A stretch of 64,000 bases of DNA from Streptomyces sp. H27-H1. GTDB lineage: Bacteria; Actinomycetota; Actinomycetes; Streptomycetales; Streptomycetaceae. The DNA lies in the NCBI RefSeq assembly GCF_026627445.1, contig NZ_JAPNLJ010000036.1, positions 30,808 to 94,807 of the forward strand. Direction: 5' to 3'. The stretch's first letter is position 1. Each line of letters begins with the position of its first letter. This document shows, piece after piece, positions 51,581 through 64,000 of this stretch. The notes under the pieces are model-generated. The model saw nothing but the letters and a program-made list of their open reading frames with translations, searched no databases and had not been told where the DNA came from. The translations under genes and the position numbers were made by a program.

Positions 51581-52516
51581 ATGAAGAAGAAGTCCGTATG
51601 GACGCGTGCCGGTGTCTCGGTGGCCGCGGTCACCGTCGTGGTCGGCGTCACGGGATGTCAGGACGGCGCTACGAAGGCCGCGGACAAGTCCGCGGCCCAG
51701 TCTCCGGCGGCGGCGAAGCAGAGCCCCGCCGAGGCCATCCAGGCCGCGTACAAGAAGACGGCGGACGCGAAGTCGGCCAAGGTCCGCATGACGATGGCGA
51801 TGCCGTCGGGTAGCAAGGCCGGCGGCGGCACCGTGGAGCTTTCCGGGGTTCAGGGGTGGGACCCGGCCGTCATGGACATCACCGTGAAGGGCTCGACGTT
51901 CAAGGACCTCGCCGCCGCGGGCGGCGGGGAGGTGCCCGACTCCATCCGCGTGATGATGACGAACAACGTCATGTACATGGACATGGGCACCGCGAACGCC
52001 GCCCAGCTGGACGGCAAGCGCTGGATGAAGCTGGACCTGAACGCCGCCCTGGAGGCCGCAGGTGAGGGCGCTGCGAACCTCGGCGGCATGGAGAGCCTGA
52101 ACCAGGACCCGGCCCAGCAGATCGCGCTCCTGCTCGACTCGAAGAACCTCACGCACGTCGGTACCGAGCAGGTCGAGGGCGTGAGTGCGGAGCACTACCA
52201 GGGCACGCTGAGCTTCGAGGAGATGCTCGCCGCCAACGAGTCCACCAAGGTGCTGTCCGAGGCCGACCGCACGGCGCTGGTCGAGAACATGAAGAAGGCC
52301 GGCCTCAAGGGCTACGACACGAACCTCTGGGTCAACAAGGACGGCTACCCGGCCCGCATGAGCGTCTCCATGGAGACTGCCGAGGGCAAGACGGACCTGG
52401 ACGCCTACTACTCGGACTACGGCTCGGCGGCCGCCGTGCAGGCCCCTGCCGACAGCGAGACCTTCGACCTCTTCGGGATGCTCAAGGAGATGGGCGGGGC
52501 CGGCGCGGGGGCCTGA
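51581..52516 (+). CDS. LppX/LprG-like (DUF1396) lipoprotein
   Basis: A 311-residue lipoprotein. The signal peptide ends in a lipobox V23-T24-G25-C26. The mature part starts with a disordered Ala/Ser/Lys tail. It then shows the LppX/LprAFG-type beta-rich fold: AIQAAYKKTADAKSAKVRMTMAMPSG, YMDMGTANAAQLDGKRWMKLDL, THVGTEQVEGVSAEHYQGTLSFEEM, GYDTNLWVNKDGYPARMSVSME. Mycobacterial relatives carry lipids across the periplasm. Here it sits between rplA and rplJ with its own leader and with a terminator before it, so it is expressed separately from the ribosomal genes. Confidence 0.8.
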   Translation: MKKKSVWTRAGVSVAAVTVVVGVTGCQDGATKAADKSAAQSPAAAKQSPAEAIQAAYKKTADAKSAKVRMTMAMPSGSKAGGGTVELSGVQGWDPAVMDITVKGSTFKDLAAAGGGEVPDSIRVMMTNNVMYMDMGTANAAQLDGKRWMKLDLNAALEAAGEGAANLGGMESLNQDPAQQIALLLDSKNLTHVGTEQVEGVSAEHYQGTLSFEEMLAANESTKVLSEADRTALVENMKKAGLKGYDTNLWVNKDGYPARMSVSMETAEGKTDLDAYYSDYGSAAAVQAPADSETFDLFGMLKEMGGAGAGA

Positions 52517-52589
52517 TCCCTGCCGGCGGCCCGCCTCGGGCTGACCGATTTGCCTGAGCGGCGAACGGTCACGTACTCTTCCGGAGAAG

Positions 52590-52672
52590 CCAAAGACCGC
52601 TGGTCGTTGCCGTGCCCGCAAGGGTTCGGTGGCCGAAGGATCCGCTAACTGCGGACGTCCTGCGCAGGTGAT
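52590..52672 (+). ncRNA. Ribosomal protein L10 leader (rplJ-rplL autoregulation)
   Basis: The segment begins GCCAAAGACCGCTGGTCG and ends near TCCTGCGCAGGT, 120 bp before rplJ. It contains paired arms such as GACCGC/GCGGAC-like elements and CCGCTAACTGCGG. This matches the conserved L10-leader layout in Gram-positive bacteria, where the L10-L12 complex binds to repress its own mRNA. Boundaries are approximate. Confidence 0.7.
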
Positions 52673-52790
52673 CAAGGAAAGTTCCCGGAACTCGTTCCGG
52701 TTGAGCTACGCCCTGGCGCCTGCGCCGGGGCGTTTCGTATTTATGCCCCTTCTGAGCGGTCCTCATCACCCGGAAGGAGGCCGACGCACT

Positions 52791-53321
52791 ATGCCGACGC
52801 CCAACAAGGCTGCCGCGGTAGCCGAGCTCACGGACGCGTTCCAGAGCTCGAACGCCGCCGTGCTGACCGAGTACCGGGGTCTCACCGTCGCGCAGCTCAA
52901 GACGCTGCGTCGTTCCCTCGGTGAGAACGCCCAGTACGCCGTGGTGAAGAACACGCTGACCAAGATTGCGGCCAACCAGGCCGGGATCACCGCGCTGGAC
53001 GAGCACTTCGCTGGTCCGACCGCGGTCGCCTTCATCACCGGTGACCCGGTGGAGTCGGCGAAGAGCCTGCGTGACTTCGCCAAGGAAAACCCCAACCTGA
53101 TCATCAAGGCGGGTGTCCTTGACGGTAAGGCGCTCACCGCCGATGACATCAAGAAGCTTGCGGACCTCGAGTCCCGCGAGGTTCTGCTCAGCAAGCTGGC
53201 CGGCGCGTTCAAGGGCAAGCAGTCTCAGGCTGCCTCGCTCTTCCAGGCGCTGCCGTCGAAGTTCGTCCGCACCGCGGAAGCGCTTCGCGTCAAGCTCGCC
53301 GAGCAGGGCGGTGCCGAGTAA
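52791..53321 (+). CDS. rplJ: 50S ribosomal protein L10
   Basis: A 176-residue protein: NKAAAVAELTDAFQSSNAAVLTEYRGLTVAQLKTLRRSLGENAQYAVVKNTLTKIAA, the rRNA-binding domain, then the long C-terminal helix (LFQALPSKFVRTAEALRVKLAEQ) that binds L12 dimers. GGAAGGAGG lies before the ATG. The L10 leader precedes it and rplL follows after 110 bp. Confidence 0.96.
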   Translation: MPTPNKAAAVAELTDAFQSSNAAVLTEYRGLTVAQLKTLRRSLGENAQYAVVKNTLTKIAANQAGITALDEHFAGPTAVAFITGDPVESAKSLRDFAKENPNLIIKAGVLDGKALTADDIKKLADLESREVLLSKLAGAFKGKQSQAASLFQALPSKFVRTAEALRVKLAEQGGAE

Positions 53322-53431
53322 TTCGGCTCGCGCACTGATCCACGCCGCCTAGTGCGTGGGTCAAAGCGGGCCGTTACGCCCGCCTCTATATACATCCGGC
53401 ACCTGCCGATTTAGTGGAAGGATCGCCCATC

Positions 53432-53812
53432 ATGGCGAAGCTCAGCCAGGAAGACCTGCTCGCTCAGTTCGAGGAGCTCACCCTCATCGAGCTCTCCGAG
53501 TTCGTGAAGGCGTTCGAGGAGAAGTTCGACGTCACCGCCGCCGCGGCCGTCGCCGCTGCCCCGGCCGGTGGCGCTGCCGCCCCCGCCGAGGTCGAGGAGC
53601 AGGACGAGTTCGACGTCGTCCTCACCGCCGCCGGTGACAAGAAGATCCAGGTCATCAAGGTCGTGCGCGAGCTGACCTCCCTCGGCCTGAAGGAGGCCAA
53701 GGACCTCGTCGACGGCGCTCCGAAGCCCGTCCTCGAGAAGGTCGCCAAGGAGGCCGCTGAGAAGGCTGCCGAGACCCTCAAGGCCGCCGGCGCTTCCGTC
53801 GAGGTCAAGTAA
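53432..53812 (+). CDS. rplL: 50S ribosomal protein L7/L12
   Basis: A 126-residue protein. The N-terminal dimerisation domain (MAKLSQEDLLAQFEELTLIELSEFVKAFEEKFDV) is followed by an Ala-rich hinge and the C-terminal factor-binding domain EFDVVLTAAGDKKIQVIKVVRELTSLGLKEAKDLVDGAPKPVLE. The ATG at 53432 has GGAAGG upstream. A terminator follows. Confidence 0.97.
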   Translation: MAKLSQEDLLAQFEELTLIELSEFVKAFEEKFDVTAAAAVAAAPAGGAAAPAEVEEQDEFDVVLTAAGDKKIQVIKVVRELTSLGLKEAKDLVDGAPKPVLEKVAKEAAEKAAETLKAAGASVEVK

Positions 53813-53843
53813 CACCTCTGAGGCCTCTCTGAGGCCTCGGCCG

Positions 53844-53875
53844 AGGGCGATCACCCGTAAGGGTGGTCGCCCTTT
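53844..53875 (+). terminator. Terminator after rplL
   Basis: A 13-bp stem with one G:T pair (53844-53856 with 53861-53873) and loop GTAA, ending in TTT. It separates rplJL from rpoBC. Confidence 0.7.
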
Positions 53876-54398
53876 GGCGTACCCGGAGTGCCTGACTTGC
53901 CCCGGTCTCGTTGGGGAGTAGGGTGATCTTCGTTGCTCAGCGGCAGGGTCCTTCGATGATCCGCTCGGAGCAGGGGGCCTTGACGAACGGGACGCGGCGC
54001 GCAATTCTCAGACCCGTCGCCAGAACGCAGTCCTGATCCGAGATTCGAGGCATGGATCGGGTCGGTATCGGGCATGGATCGACTACGAAGAGGGCAGTAC
54101 TGTTACGCGCTCTGTATGCGGGAGCCGAGCGGGACACACGGTTGTTAAACGACACGGGGAAGGCCTGTTGCCGGTTTCCGGAAACCTGGTCTGGACATCA
54201 GTGAGCCTATTGGCTACACTGACCCTTTGCGCTGCCTGTTAGCTGCCCCCTGCCCGTCGCCAGGGGCATGCCCACGCATGAGCACACTTGATTGAACGAC
54301 CCTGAGCTGGTCTTTGACCAGATGGGGGGCGCTTGTCTTCTGTGTCAGCTGGGACCGGTACGCGCGTAGTGAGTCCGAGCCCTCGGAAGGACCCCCTC
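53876..54398 (+). other. rpoB upstream region and long leader
   Basis: About 520 bp without a gene. It contains the rpoB promoter candidate at 54192-54220 and then a leader of about 170 nt. The leader segment from TTTGCGCTGCCTGTTAGC to CGCCAGGGGCATGC looks conserved among actinobacteria from memory. A hairpin CCCCTGCC...GCCAGGGG is within it. Confidence 0.55.
54192..54220 (+). promoter_or_regulatory. rpoB promoter (sigma-70/HrdB type)
   Basis: A -35 box TGGACA (54192-54197) and a -10 box TACACT (54215-54220) are separated by exactly 17 bp. They match the consensus 5 of 6 and 4 of 6. The position, about 175 bp before the rpoB start, suits the long leader. Confidence 0.65.
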
Positions 54399-57300
54399 TT
54401 GGCCGCCTCGCGCAACGCCTCGACCAATACGAACAACGGTGCCAGCACCGCCCCGCTGCGCATCTCCTTTGCAAAGATCAAGGAGCCTCTCGAGGTTCCG
54501 AACCTCCTGGCGCTGCAGACCGAGAGCTTTGACTGGCTGCTCGGCAACGCCGCCTGGAAGTCTCGCGTCGAGTCGGCGCTTGAGAGCGGACAGGACGTTC
54601 CCACCAAGTCCGGTCTGGAAGAGATCTTCGAGGAGATCTCGCCGATCGAGGACTTCTCCGGGTCGATGTCGCTGACGTTCCGCGACCACCGTTTCGAGCC
54701 GGCGAAGAACTCTGTCGACGAGTGCAAGGACCGCGACTTCACATACGCGGCTCCGCTTTTCGTCACGGCTGAGTTCACGAACAACGAGACCGGAGAGATC
54801 AAGTCTCAGACGGTCTTCATGGGCGATTTCCCGCTCATGACCAACAAGGGCACCTTCGTCATCAACGGCACCGAGCGTGTCGTCGTGTCGCAGCTCGTCC
54901 GTTCCCCCGGTGTCTACTTCGACTCCTCCATCGACAAGACGTCCGACAAGGACATCTTCGCCTCCAAGATCATCCCCTCGCGGGGTGCTTGGCTCGAGAT
55001 GGAGATCGACAAGCGCGACATGGTCGGTGTTCGCATCGACCGCAAGCGCAAGCAGTCCGTCACCGTTCTCCTCAAGGCTCTCGGGTGGACCACCGAGCAG
55101 ATCATGGAGGAGTTCGGCCAGTACGAGTCCATGCGCGCCACCCTGGAGAAGGACCACACCCAGGGCCAGGACGACGCGCTGCTCGACATCTACCGCAAGC
55201 TGCGTCCGGGCGAACCGCCGACCCGCGAGGCTGCTCAGACGCTGCTCGAGAACCTCTACTTCAACCCGAAGCGCTACGACCTCGCGAAGGTCGGCCGCTA
55301 CAAGGTGAACAAGAAGCTCGGCGCGGAAGAGCCGCTGAACGCCGGCGTGCTCACCACCGACGACGTCATCGCGACCATCAAGTACCTGGTCAAGCTGCAC
55401 GCCGGTGAGACCGAGACCATCGGTGAGTCGGGTCGTTCGATCGTCGTCGAGACCGACGACATCGACCACTTCGGCAACCGTCGTCTGCGCAACGTCGGCG
55501 AGCTCATCCAGAACCAGGTCCGTACGGGTCTGGCTCGTATGGAGCGCGTCGTCCGCGAGCGGATGACGACCCAGGACGTCGAGGCGATCACGCCGCAGAC
55601 CCTGATCAACATCCGGCCGGTCGTCGCCTCCATCAAGGAGTTCTTCGGCACCAGCCAGCTGTCGCAGTTCATGGACCAGAACAACCCGCTGTCGGGTCTC
55701 ACCCACAAGCGCCGTCTGTCGGCGCTTGGACCGGGTGGTCTGTCCCGTGAGCGGGCCGGCTTCGAGGTCCGAGACGTTCACCCGTCGCACTACGGCCGCA
55801 TGTGTCCGATCGAGACCCCTGAAGGCCCGAACATCGGTCTGATCGGCTCGCTCGCCTCCTACGGCCGCGTCAACGCGTTCGGGTTCGTCGAGACCCCGTA
55901 CCGCAAGGTCATCGACGGTGTCGTCACCGACGACGTCGACTACCTGACGGCCGACGAGGAAGACCGCTTCGTCATCGCCCAGGCCAACGCCGGCCTGTCC
56001 GAAGACATGCGCTTCACCGAGAACCGCGTGCTGGTTCGTCGTCGTGGCGGCGAGATCGACTACATCGCCGGCGACGACGTCGACTACATGGACGTCTCCC
56101 CGCGCCAGATGGTGTCCGTCGCGACCGCGATGATCCCCTTCCTCGAGCACGACGACGCCAACCGTGCCCTCATGGGCGCGAACATGATGCGCCAGGCCGT
56201 TCCGCTCATCAAGGCGGAGGCGCCGCTCGTCGGCACCGGCATGGAGTACCGCTGTGCGGTCGACGCCGGTGACTCGATCCGTGCGGAGAAGGACGGTGTC
56301 GTCCAGGAGGTCTCGGCCGACTACATCACCGTCGCCAACGACGACGGCACGTACACCACGTACCGCGTCGCCAAGTTCTCCCGCTCGAACCAGGGCACCT
56401 CGGTCAACCAGAAGGTCATCGTCAACGAGGGTGACCGCATCATCGAGGCGCAGGTCCTCGCCGACGGTCCTGCGACCGAAGAGGGCGAAATGGCCCTCGG
56501 TAAGAACCTGCTCGTCGCGTTCATGCCCTGGGAAGGTCACAACTACGAGGACGCGATCATCCTGTCGCAGCGCCTCGTACAGGACGACGTCCTCTCCTCG
56601 ATTCACATCGAGGAGCACGAGGTCGACGCCCGTGACACCAAGCTGGGCCCCGAGGAGATCACCCGGGACATCCCGAACGTCTCCGAGGAGGTCCTCGCGG
56701 ACCTCGACGAGCGCGGCATCATCCGCATCGGTGCGGACGTCGTCGCCGGCGACATCCTGGTCGGAAAGGTCACGCCCAAGGGCGAGACCGAGCTGACCCC
56801 GGAAGAGCGCCTGCTCCGCGCGATCTTCGGTGAGAAGGCCCGCGAGGTGCGTGACACCTCGCTCAAGGTTCCTCACGGTGAGATCGGCAAGGTCATCGGT
56901 GTCCGCGTCTTCGACCGCGAGGAGGGCGACGAGCTTCCCCCGGGCGTGAACCAGCTGGTCCGCGTCTACGTCGCCCAGAAGCGCAAGATCACCGACGGTG
57001 ACAAGCTCGCCGGCCGCCACGGCAACAAGGGTGTCATCTCCAAGATCCTTCCGATCGAGGACATGCCCTTCCTTGAAGACGGCACGCCGGTCGACATCAT
57101 CCTGAACCCCCTGGGTGTCCCGTCCCGAATGAACCCGGGACAGGTCCTGGAGATCCACCTCGGCTGGCTCGCCAGCCGCGGCTGGGACGTCTCCGGTGTC
57201 TCGGAGGAGTGGGCCGAGCGGCTGAAGGTCATCGGCGCCGACCGCGTCGAGCCCGGTACCAACGTCGCCACCCCGGTGTTCGACGGTGCCCGCGAGGACG

Positions 57301-57881
57301 AAATCTCCGGCCTCTTCGAGCACACCATCCCGAACCGCGACGGGGACCGCCTGGTCCTCCCGACCGGTAAGGCGCACCTGTACGACGGCCGCTCCGGCGA
57401 GCCGTTCCCGGAGCCGGTCTCGATCGGCTACATGTACATCCTCAAGCTCCACCACCTGGTCGACGACAAGCTCCACGCTCGGTCGACCGGTCCGTACTCG
57501 ATGATCACGCAGCAGCCGCTGGGTGGTAAGGCGCAGTTCGGTGGCCAGCGCTTCGGTGAGATGGAGGTGTGGGCGCTTGAGGCTTATGGCGCCGCGTACG
57601 CACTCCAGGAGCTCCTGACCATCAAGTCCGATGACGTGACCGGCCGCGTGAAGGTCTACGAGGCCATCGTCAAGGGCGAGAACATCCCCGAGCCGGGCAT
57701 TCCCGAGTCCTTCAAGGTGCTCATCAAGGAAATGCAGTCGCTCTGCCTCAACGTGGAGGTGCTGTCCTCGGACGGCATGTCCATCGAGATGCGCGACACC
57801 GACGAGGACGTCTTCCGCGCGGCGGAGGAGCTCGGTATCGACCTGTCCCGGCGTGAGCCGAGCAGCGTCGAAGAGGTCTGA
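54399..57881 (+). CDS. rpoB: DNA-directed RNA polymerase beta subunit
   Basis: A 1160-residue beta subunit, the usual Streptomyces length. I use the TTG at 54399: the conserved N-terminus (AASRNASTNTNNGASTAPLRISFAKIKEPL) begins there, and GGAAGGA lies eight bases upstream, although the frame is open to 54333. The rifampicin-binding region, GTSQLSQFMDQNNPLSGLTHKRRLSALGPGGL (about 55640-55735), carries the sensitive-type residues at the common resistance positions (Asp, His, Ser). The C-terminal GEMEVWALEAYGAAYALQELLTIKSDDV is intact. A hairpin separates it from rpoC. Confidence 0.98.
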   Translation: MAASRNASTNTNNGASTAPLRISFAKIKEPLEVPNLLALQTESFDWLLGNAAWKSRVESALESGQDVPTKSGLEEIFEEISPIEDFSGSMSLTFRDHRFEPAKNSVDECKDRDFTYAAPLFVTAEFTNNETGEIKSQTVFMGDFPLMTNKGTFVINGTERVVVSQLVRSPGVYFDSSIDKTSDKDIFASKIIPSRGAWLEMEIDKRDMVGVRIDRKRKQSVTVLLKALGWTTEQIMEEFGQYESMRATLEKDHTQGQDDALLDIYRKLRPGEPPTREAAQTLLENLYFNPKRYDLAKVGRYKVNKKLGAEEPLNAGVLTTDDVIATIKYLVKLHAGETETIGESGRSIVVETDDIDHFGNRRLRNVGELIQNQVRTGLARMERVVRERMTTQDVEAITPQTLINIRPVVASIKEFFGTSQLSQFMDQNNPLSGLTHKRRLSALGPGGLSRERAGFEVRDVHPSHYGRMCPIETPEGPNIGLIGSLASYGRVNAFGFVETPYRKVIDGVVTDDVDYLTADEEDRFVIAQANAGLSEDMRFTENRVLVRRRGGEIDYIAGDDVDYMDVSPRQMVSVATAMIPFLEHDDANRALMGANMMRQAVPLIKAEAPLVGTGMEYRCAVDAGDSIRAEKDGVVQEVSADYITVANDDGTYTTYRVAKFSRSNQGTSVNQKVIVNEGDRIIEAQVLADGPATEEGEMALGKNLLVAFMPWEGHNYEDAIILSQRLVQDDVLSSIHIEEHEVDARDTKLGPEEITRDIPNVSEEVLADLDERGIIRIGADVVAGDILVGKVTPKGETELTPEERLLRAIFGEKAREVRDTSLKVPHGEIGKVIGVRVFDREEGDELPPGVNQLVRVYVAQKRKITDGDKLAGRHGNKGVISKILPIEDMPFLEDGTPVDIILNPLGVPSRMNPGQVLEIHLGWLASRGWDVSGVSEEWAERLKVIGADRVEPGTNVATPVFDGAREDEISGLFEHTIPNRDGDRLVLPTGKAHLYDGRSGEPFPEPVSIGYMYILKLHHLVDDKLHARSTGPYSMITQQPLGGKAQFGGQRFGEMEVWALEAYGAAYALQELLTIKSDDVTGRVKVYEAIVKGENIPEPGIPESFKVLIKEMQSLCLNVEVLSSDGMSIEMRDTDEDVFRAAEELGIDLSRREPSSVEEV

Positions 57882-57889
57882 CGGGCCTG

Positions 57890-57919
57890 ACGGGGGGCTC
57901 GCTCAAGAGCCCCCCGTCA
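57890..57919 (+). terminator. Hairpin between rpoB and rpoC
   Basis: A perfect 12-bp stem (GACGGGGGGCTC at 57890-57901 with 57908-57919) and 6-nt loop, 9 bp after the rpoB stop. There is no T-run and rpoC must be expressed with rpoB, so it is probably an RNA-processing or stability element and not a full terminator. Confidence 0.55.
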
Positions 57920-57978
57920 TCCCCGGGACCGTTCAGACCATGATTGAGACTCGACCCCGAAAGAGGGATTGACGCACA

Positions 57979-61878
<3,900 letters not shown>

Positions 61879-61898
61879 GTCCAGTAGTCAGTACGAAG

Positions 61899-61938
61899 AA
61901 GCCCCCCGCCGCTCCGAGAGGAGAGGCGGGGGGCTTTC
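61899..61938 (+). terminator. Terminator after rpoC
   Basis: A perfect 12-bp stem (AAGCCCCCCGCC at 61899-61910 with 61925-61936), 14-nt loop, then TCTC. It ends the rpoBC transcript. Confidence 0.8.
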
Positions 61939-61976
61939 TCGTGTCCGGGAGCCGGGCCAGGACCAGGGCCGGCGGG

Positions 61977-63105
61977 TCAGGCCGCGACGGCGGCGCGGGA
62001 CCGTGGTGACCGAAGTCAGGGGTGGCCTCGATGGTGTGGCCGCCGGTGCTGACCTGGTTGGCGCCCGTGGCGGTGAGGCGGGCGGCCGTGCTGGCGAGCT
62101 CGGCCCGGTCCAGGCAGCCGATGGGGTGCTCGCCGGTGGTGGCGCCCCGGGTGCGGGTCTTCACCGTGGCGGTGACCGCGCCCGAGGCGGGGGACCTCGC
62201 CCAGGCGGACGACCCCGGTCTGCGGCCCTCCAGGGGCTTGGCAGCGCCGCCGGAGGTGAGGGGGTGCCGGACAGCTCGGGGGAGTACCAGAAGGCTTCGG
62301 AGCCGGGCACGGACGGGGCGGAGTACGTCTGCCGCGTGGCGCCTGCCGCGCCGGGTGACGGGCGGGACCTGGTAGGCGGTGGCGCCGAGGACCTGCTCCT
62401 GGCGGGAGTAGACACTGGCCGGCCGGTCGGGGGAGGTGTACGGGGCGCTGCGGACGGTGACCAGGGGAGGGGCGGGGACGCCCGGGCCGTCCAGCTGTTC
62501 CTCTCCGGACGTGGTGCGGCGCGGGCGCCGATCGAGAAGATCGCGACCGGGACGGGGTTGTCGGCGCCGAAGAAGGTACGGCCGTCGTTCTTGTAGCCGT
62601 AGCCGTAGCCGTAGCCGTAGCCGTAGCCGTAGCCGTAGCCGTAGCCGTAGCCGAGGGGTTCGAGGGCCGCGGCCACGGGGACCAGCAGTCGGCGCTTGTC
62701 GCCCAGTGCCAGCAGCACCAGGGCCAGCAGCGAGACCGCCCCGCCGCCGCCCACGCCAGGCGGGTCCTGCGCGCGATGGCCGTGTTGAGGAGGAAGGACC
62801 CGGCCAGGCAGGCCGAGCGAGGCCACGTACAGCCGGGGCCGGCCGGCGTCGCTCAGTGCTCAGCTTCACAGGCCGTACGTGGCTCTGAGCACGCCCCGCT
62901 GCCACCAGGGGCCCGGGTACGGCCATCAGAGCGGCGGCGGCACCCATCGTCAGCGGGGTGATCGCGAAGACGGCGAGGTCCACGCGCGCGCGGGGGGCGA
63001 GGACGGCCAACCGGGAGAGGGGGTTGCCGGGGTAGGTGCGGTAGCCCGAGAGGAACTGCTGGCCGAAGCCGCCGCGCCGGGTGAACAGCAGGTCGTCGGT
63101 CACAA
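61977..63105 (-). pseudogene. Decayed membrane-protein gene (multiple frameshifts)
   Basis: Coding-like minus-strand pieces appear in different frames. About 63103-62894: VTDDLLFTRRGGFGQQFLSGYRTYPGNPLSRL and a membrane segment AVFAITPLTMGAAAALMAVPG. About 62805-62744: GSFLLNTAIARRTRLAWAAA. 62739-62527: VSLLALVLLALGDKRRLLVPVAAALEPLGYGYG..., ending in TFFGADNPVPVAIFSIG. About 62505-62340: EEQLDGPGVPAPPLVTVRSAPYTSPDRPASVYSRQEQVLGATAYQVPPVTR. About 62240-61985: GAVTATVKTRTRGATTGEHPIGCLDRAELASTAARLTATGANQVSTGGHTIEATP. The order is that of one protein with two or more membrane segments and an extracytoplasmic domain. At least three frame changes are needed. I do not recognise the family. Sequence error is an alternative explanation. 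Confidence 0.45.
62593..62652. repeat. GTAGCC hexamer repeated ten times
   Basis: Ten perfect tandem copies of GTAGCC on the plus strand. Read on the minus strand in the decayed membrane-protein frame this is (GGCTAC), an alternating Gly-Tyr run. Such a long perfect hexamer run is unusual in a streptomycete chromosome. Copy-number changes would keep the frame. Confidence 0.9.
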
Positions 63106-63712
63106 GGGTCCGTCGGGCGCGCGGGAGTTCAGGGCGGCGGGGCCGGACCACGGCCGGACCGCCGCCGGGGAGCCCGGACCGCGGCCGGTGAGCTACCGGG
63201 CGCTGACCTGGCAGGCCGTCACGGCGATCGCCGAGACCGCCGCCATGGCGCTGGCGAGCGACCGGCGCACACGCTTCCGGCATCCAACCCGTATTCGCAG
63301 CACGCAAGTTGACGGGCGGTCTGGTCGCTGCGACGGACCATGTGGGGCGGCGACCCGTCGCCCCGGCGAACCGGCCTCCATGGCGCTGCGCAGCCGCTCC
63401 AGTTCCACGGCGACGGACTACGGGTCCGGCGTGTGCGGGTCCGGCGCGCCCCCACCCTCAGGGCGCGGGATCCGGGCTTCGCCGTCGCGGGTGTCGCGGC
63501 AGCCGTGGGTGTCATGGGTGAGGGGGGCGAGCAGCGTGCGGTCGGCGTCGGACGGCCACTCGGTAGGAGCCGGTCGGGCAGGACGGCCGCTCGGAGGGCG
63601 TCGGCGACCAGGGCCTCGACGCCGGGGAGGGCGCTCGGGGGAGTGGTCGCGCCGGTTCACCCCGGGCTGATGGGTGGAAGGGGGCTGTCGGGGCGGTGCC
63701 CGGAAGGGGGCC

Positions 63713-63930
63713 GAGGTGGACGCCCCGAACGGGGAGTGGCGTACCGCGCTGGATCTCGCCGTGAGCGCGGGGCGGGCCGGGACCGGGTCCGGCTGCTGCT
63801 CCGTCGCGGCGCGACCCCGGCGGAGCGCGCTCCGGGCGTGGCCTACGACCGGGCGCGACGGTCGCCCGAGGGCCTGGAGACGTACGGGCTCCCCTTCAGA
63901 GCCCTGTACACCGCACGGCCGGGGAGGGGG
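63713..63930 (+). pseudogene. Ankyrin-repeat-like fragment with frameshift
   Basis: Two adjoining pieces in different frames read like part of an ankyrin repeat: NGEWRTALDLAVSAGR (63728-63775), then DRVRLLLRRGATPAERAPGVAYDRARRSPEGLETYGLPFRALYTA (from 63781). The offset between them is 2 mod 3. No start codon region is convincing. From about 63930 to the window end the sequence is G-rich with no gene seen. Confidence 0.35.
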
Positions 63931-64000
63931 CGGCCCCCGGCCTCCCGGGCGGCCGGCGGCCCCGGAGCGGGGAGCAGGGGGCGGGGGAGAGGGGGAGAGG

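Noticed and set aside
54345..57476. 1043-codon minus-strand frame opposite rpoB
   Set aside because: It is antisense to a fully conserved gene, with Asp/Val/Leu-rich composition produced by the complementary codons. No domain is seen.

Overview
The window is a high-GC actinobacterial chromosome segment, almost certainly from Streptomyces or a close relative. Support for this: codon third positions are nearly all G or C; GTG and TTG starts are common; it carries a second incomplete nuo (complex I) operon, an SGAP-like secreted aminopeptidase, a DUF397 gene, and a NusG with a long acidic N-terminus; and the order tRNA-Thr, tRNA-Met, rpmG, hadA, hadB ... tRNA-Trp, secE, nusG, rplK, rplA, rplJ, rplL, rpoB, rpoC is typical of the phylum. 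There is no sign of a prophage, insertion sequence or CRISPR array. Most of the window is conserved core chromosome.

Layout. 0-10 kb: the end of a DUF397 gene, an S15-type hydrolase, a POT peptide transporter, a polyprenyl diphosphate synthase, a secreted LolA-like protein, a small ribbon-helix-helix / Fic-like toxin-antitoxin pair, a zinc aminopeptidase and a RarD-type permease. 10-17.5 kb, all on the minus strand: a 2-oxoacid:ferredoxin oxidoreductase (korA, korB), a LuxR-type response regulator and two paralogous histidine kinases. 17.6-28.1 kb: ten overlapping nuo genes, A-B-C-H-I-J-K-L-M-N, with no nuoD, E, F or G. NuoC carries a 365-residue Pro/Ala/Glu-rich tail containing repeats. 28.3-34.8 kb: htpX, a YccF protein, a family 2 glycosyltransferase, an SMI1/KNR4 protein, an APC permease, a SulP-STAS transporter broken by three small indels, and yajQ. 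34.9-38.3 kb: tRNA-Tyr, two small conserved proteins, a Rossmann-fold NAD(P)H-binding protein and an amidohydrolase that has lost several metal or catalytic residues. 38.3-39.8 kb: no supportable gene; it holds a minisatellite with a 49-bp period and a long pyrimidine-rich tract. 39.8-48.3 kb: tRNA-Thr, tRNA-Met, rpmG, hadAB, a tetR-MFS pair sharing an operator, a DUF3291-like protein, murB, an adenosine-deaminase-family protein and an aminotransferase. 48.4-61.9 kb: tRNA-Trp, secE, nusG, rplK, rplA, a lipoprotein, the L10 leader, rplJ, rplL, rpoB and rpoC. 61.9-64 kb: a frameshift-ridden region with remains of a membrane protein, a GTAGCC hexamer repeated ten times, and an ankyrin-like fragment.

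How the genes work together. The polyprenyl diphosphate synthase can supply the menaquinone side chain. KorAB reduces ferredoxin from 2-oxoacids. The nuo2 module has a complete membrane arm and the NuoB/NuoI iron-sulfur proteins but no NADH-oxidising subunits and no NuoD. This grouping suggests a ferredoxin-linked or shared-subunit version of complex I, possibly controlled by the adjacent two-kinase system; that link is inference. The last third is the transcription-translation core cluster, with recognisable terminators, an L10 leader and a good rpoB promoter.
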